A DNA stretch of 64,000 bases from Bryobacterales bacterium (GTDB lineage Bacteria > Acidobacteriota > Terriglobia > Bryobacterales > Bryobacteraceae): positions 21,395 through 85,394 of the forward strand of contig SHUD01000004.1 in NCBI GenBank assembly GCA_009697505.1, written 5' to 3'. The notes beneath the pieces were generated by a model. The model worked only from the letters and a program-made list of their open reading frames with translations. It did not search any database and was not told the origin of the DNA. The translations under genes and the position numbers were made by a program. Within the stretch, counting starts at the first letter, position 1, and every line of letters starts with the position of its first letter. Below, piece by piece: positions 62,824 through 64,000 of the stretch.

Positions 62824-63785
62824 TCAAAAGTTGTAGCGCAGCGAGAACTGGATCTGGCGCTGGGCGCCCAGGCCTACATCCTTGCTTACCGTGGAGTTGG
62901 CGATCCCAAACGCGCTCCCCGCAGCCGCGGAGCTAAACGAGCCGCCGAACTGATTCAGCCGGAGCGGCGATCTCGAGGCCCCGTCAAAGAAGTTGCGGGC
63001 ATCGAGTGCATTGTTGCGAATATACTCGAAAATGCCGCCATGGAACGCATTGCCGCCGGACTTGGTCACAATGCTGATCTGTCCGCCGGTGCCGGTGCCG
63101 TATTCGGCCGGGTAATTGCTGGACTCCACGCGGAATTCGGCCACCGTTTCCAGCCTCGACTGGAGACGAAAGCCGGTTGAGATTTCGCCGTTCAAGTTGC
63201 CGGGGGAAGAGTCAATCACGGAGTTGCCCTCGATTCCGTCGAAACGAATGGCATTTTGCTGGTTGGCACGGCCGCTGAAGCGAATGTTGTCGAACGATCC
63301 GCCGCCGGCGGTCTGCGCGCCGGGCGTCAAGAGATAGAGTTGCGAAAGTTGGCGGCCGTTGAGCGGCAAAGTGCCGACTTCCCGGGCGTTGACATTGGCG
63401 CCCATCGACGCCGATGAGGTTTCCACCTCGGTCAGTTCGCCGGCCACCACGTTGATTTCCGTGGCGACCGTGCCCGGCCCAAGGACATGTTCAGGGTCCT
63501 TTCCTGGCCCGCGCTCAAGGTGTATTCGCGCACTTCCGACGGCGCGAAGTTGGTCGTAGTGGCGGTCAGCGTGTAGGTGGACGGGGAGAGACTCAACAGG
63601 ATGTAGTATCCTTTTTCGTCGACCGATACTTCGCGCTTCGCCCCGGTTTTGGCGTCCGTGGCCGCGATCAACGCTTTGGGAAGCAGGGCGCCGGAAGAGT
63701 CCGTGACCGTGCCGGAAATGCGTCCCTGGCCGGATTGCGCCCACGCAGAGAGCGAAAGCATGACAAAGAGGAAGAATGTTTTCAT
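62824..63785 (-). pseudogene. TonB-dependent receptor remnant, frameshifted and internally deleted
   Basis: Signal peptide (MKTFFLFVMLSLSAWAQ), a carboxypeptidase-regulatory domain (RISGTVTDSSGALLPKALI), then at about 63478 one base is missing in a C run and the plug continues in another frame: NGRQLSQLYLLTPGAQTAGG, GGQISIVTKSGGNAFHG and RLNQFGG. At this point the barrel (several hundred residues) is absent, and the sequence jumps to a receptor end QRQIQFSLRYNF. About 318 residues joined, against 1000 or more. No barrel can form. Confidence 0.8.
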
Positions 63786-64000
63786 CGCACCTCACGATAA
63801 CCAGCGAGCGGTTACGGTAACGATGACGTTTCCGTGAATCTTGCGCGAAAGGTTGTCGGTAGTAAGTCAATCTGTCCGGTTTTGTTCACACGTGATCTGT
63901 CCGGTTTCGTCTATTCACCCCGTTGCACCTCTACGGCTGGCCGAAGGAGGTTTTCTGGTTTTGGTTCGCAAGAAAGGAACAGTCGTCGGAGCGGTGGGAA
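63786..64000 (+). other. Intergenic, with a possible gene start at the window end
   Basis: TCTGTCCGGTTT occurs twice (63871 and 63896) in an imperfect direct repeat. Near the end AAGGAGG (63944) precedes TTG GTT CGC AAG AAA, so a gene may start here and leave the window. Too little is visible for identification. Confidence 0.3.

Noticed and set aside
63871-64000. Transposon end from repeated TCTGTCCGGTTT
   Set aside because: Only two imperfect copies and no transposase in view; cannot be supported.

Overview
The window is a GC-rich bacterial chromosome segment with densely packed genes. Several traits suggest an Acidobacteriota member of the Bryobacterales/Solibacter type: an Oar-like TonB-dependent receptor with an N-terminal carboxypeptidase-regulatory domain, remnants of a Ser/Thr kinase of the kind common in this phylum, the rpoN-hpf-rapZ block, and his and pyr operon layouts of that kind. 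This assignment is inference from gene content. No rRNA or tRNA gene was seen.

Layout. 1-4250: end of secF, then a TonB/ExbB/ExbD/ExbD/TPR-lipoprotein envelope-energisation operon closed by a clear terminator. 4286-6909: rel (p)ppGpp enzyme and a coupled DUF971 gene. 6917-7568: vapBC-like toxin-antitoxin pair with a palindromic operator. 7579-10338 (minus): pyrR-pyrB-pyrC. 10436-13729: homoserine dehydrogenase and an exported ankyrin/CxxCH/toroid protein. 13770-18183 (minus): small membrane protein, aroC, def, fmt, argJ and an NTF2-like secreted protein. 18301-21756 (minus): patatin, then an MddA-like methanethiol methyltransferase cluster with a divergent AraC regulator. 22963-26463: large TonB-dependent receptor. 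26654-30025: lpdA-lipB-E2 operon. 30021-30220: nested palindromic element. 30282-33964: bamA and skp-like chaperone. 34199-37462: wza/wzz/BY-kinase exopolysaccharide export. 37600-38010: EVE protein.

38202-45242 is a complete-looking his operon, hisI-G-D-C-HAD-B-H-F-A, preceded by a histidine-rich leader peptide and a terminator that can be replaced by an antiterminator, i.e. a classical ribosome-mediated attenuator. hisE is absent, and an operon-embedded HAD phosphatase probably supplies the histidinol-phosphatase step. 45266-52666: cupin, M20 peptidase, HtrA protease, peptidoglycan-binding protein, kinase remnant, AAA+ ATPase and secretin. 52678-58315: PLP-binding protein, hydrolase, an orphan Cas6-like RAMP protein, hicAB, uvrB and a DUF2520 gene. 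58329-61268 (minus): rpoN-hpf-rapZ. 61371-64000: PP2C phosphatase, BON protein and a broken TonB-dependent receptor.

Two window-wide patterns matter. First, seven single-base losses in short runs of one base break or locally scramble five genes (AraC three times, kinase remnant, AAA ATPase, PP2C, receptor). Second, three genes (hpf, the kinase remnant, the last receptor) keep both ends but lack the middle. Both may be assembly artefacts or real decay. Several genes also have a -10-like TANACT hexamer only 5-11 bases before a start codon with no Shine-Dalgarno sequence, which suggests leaderless transcripts.
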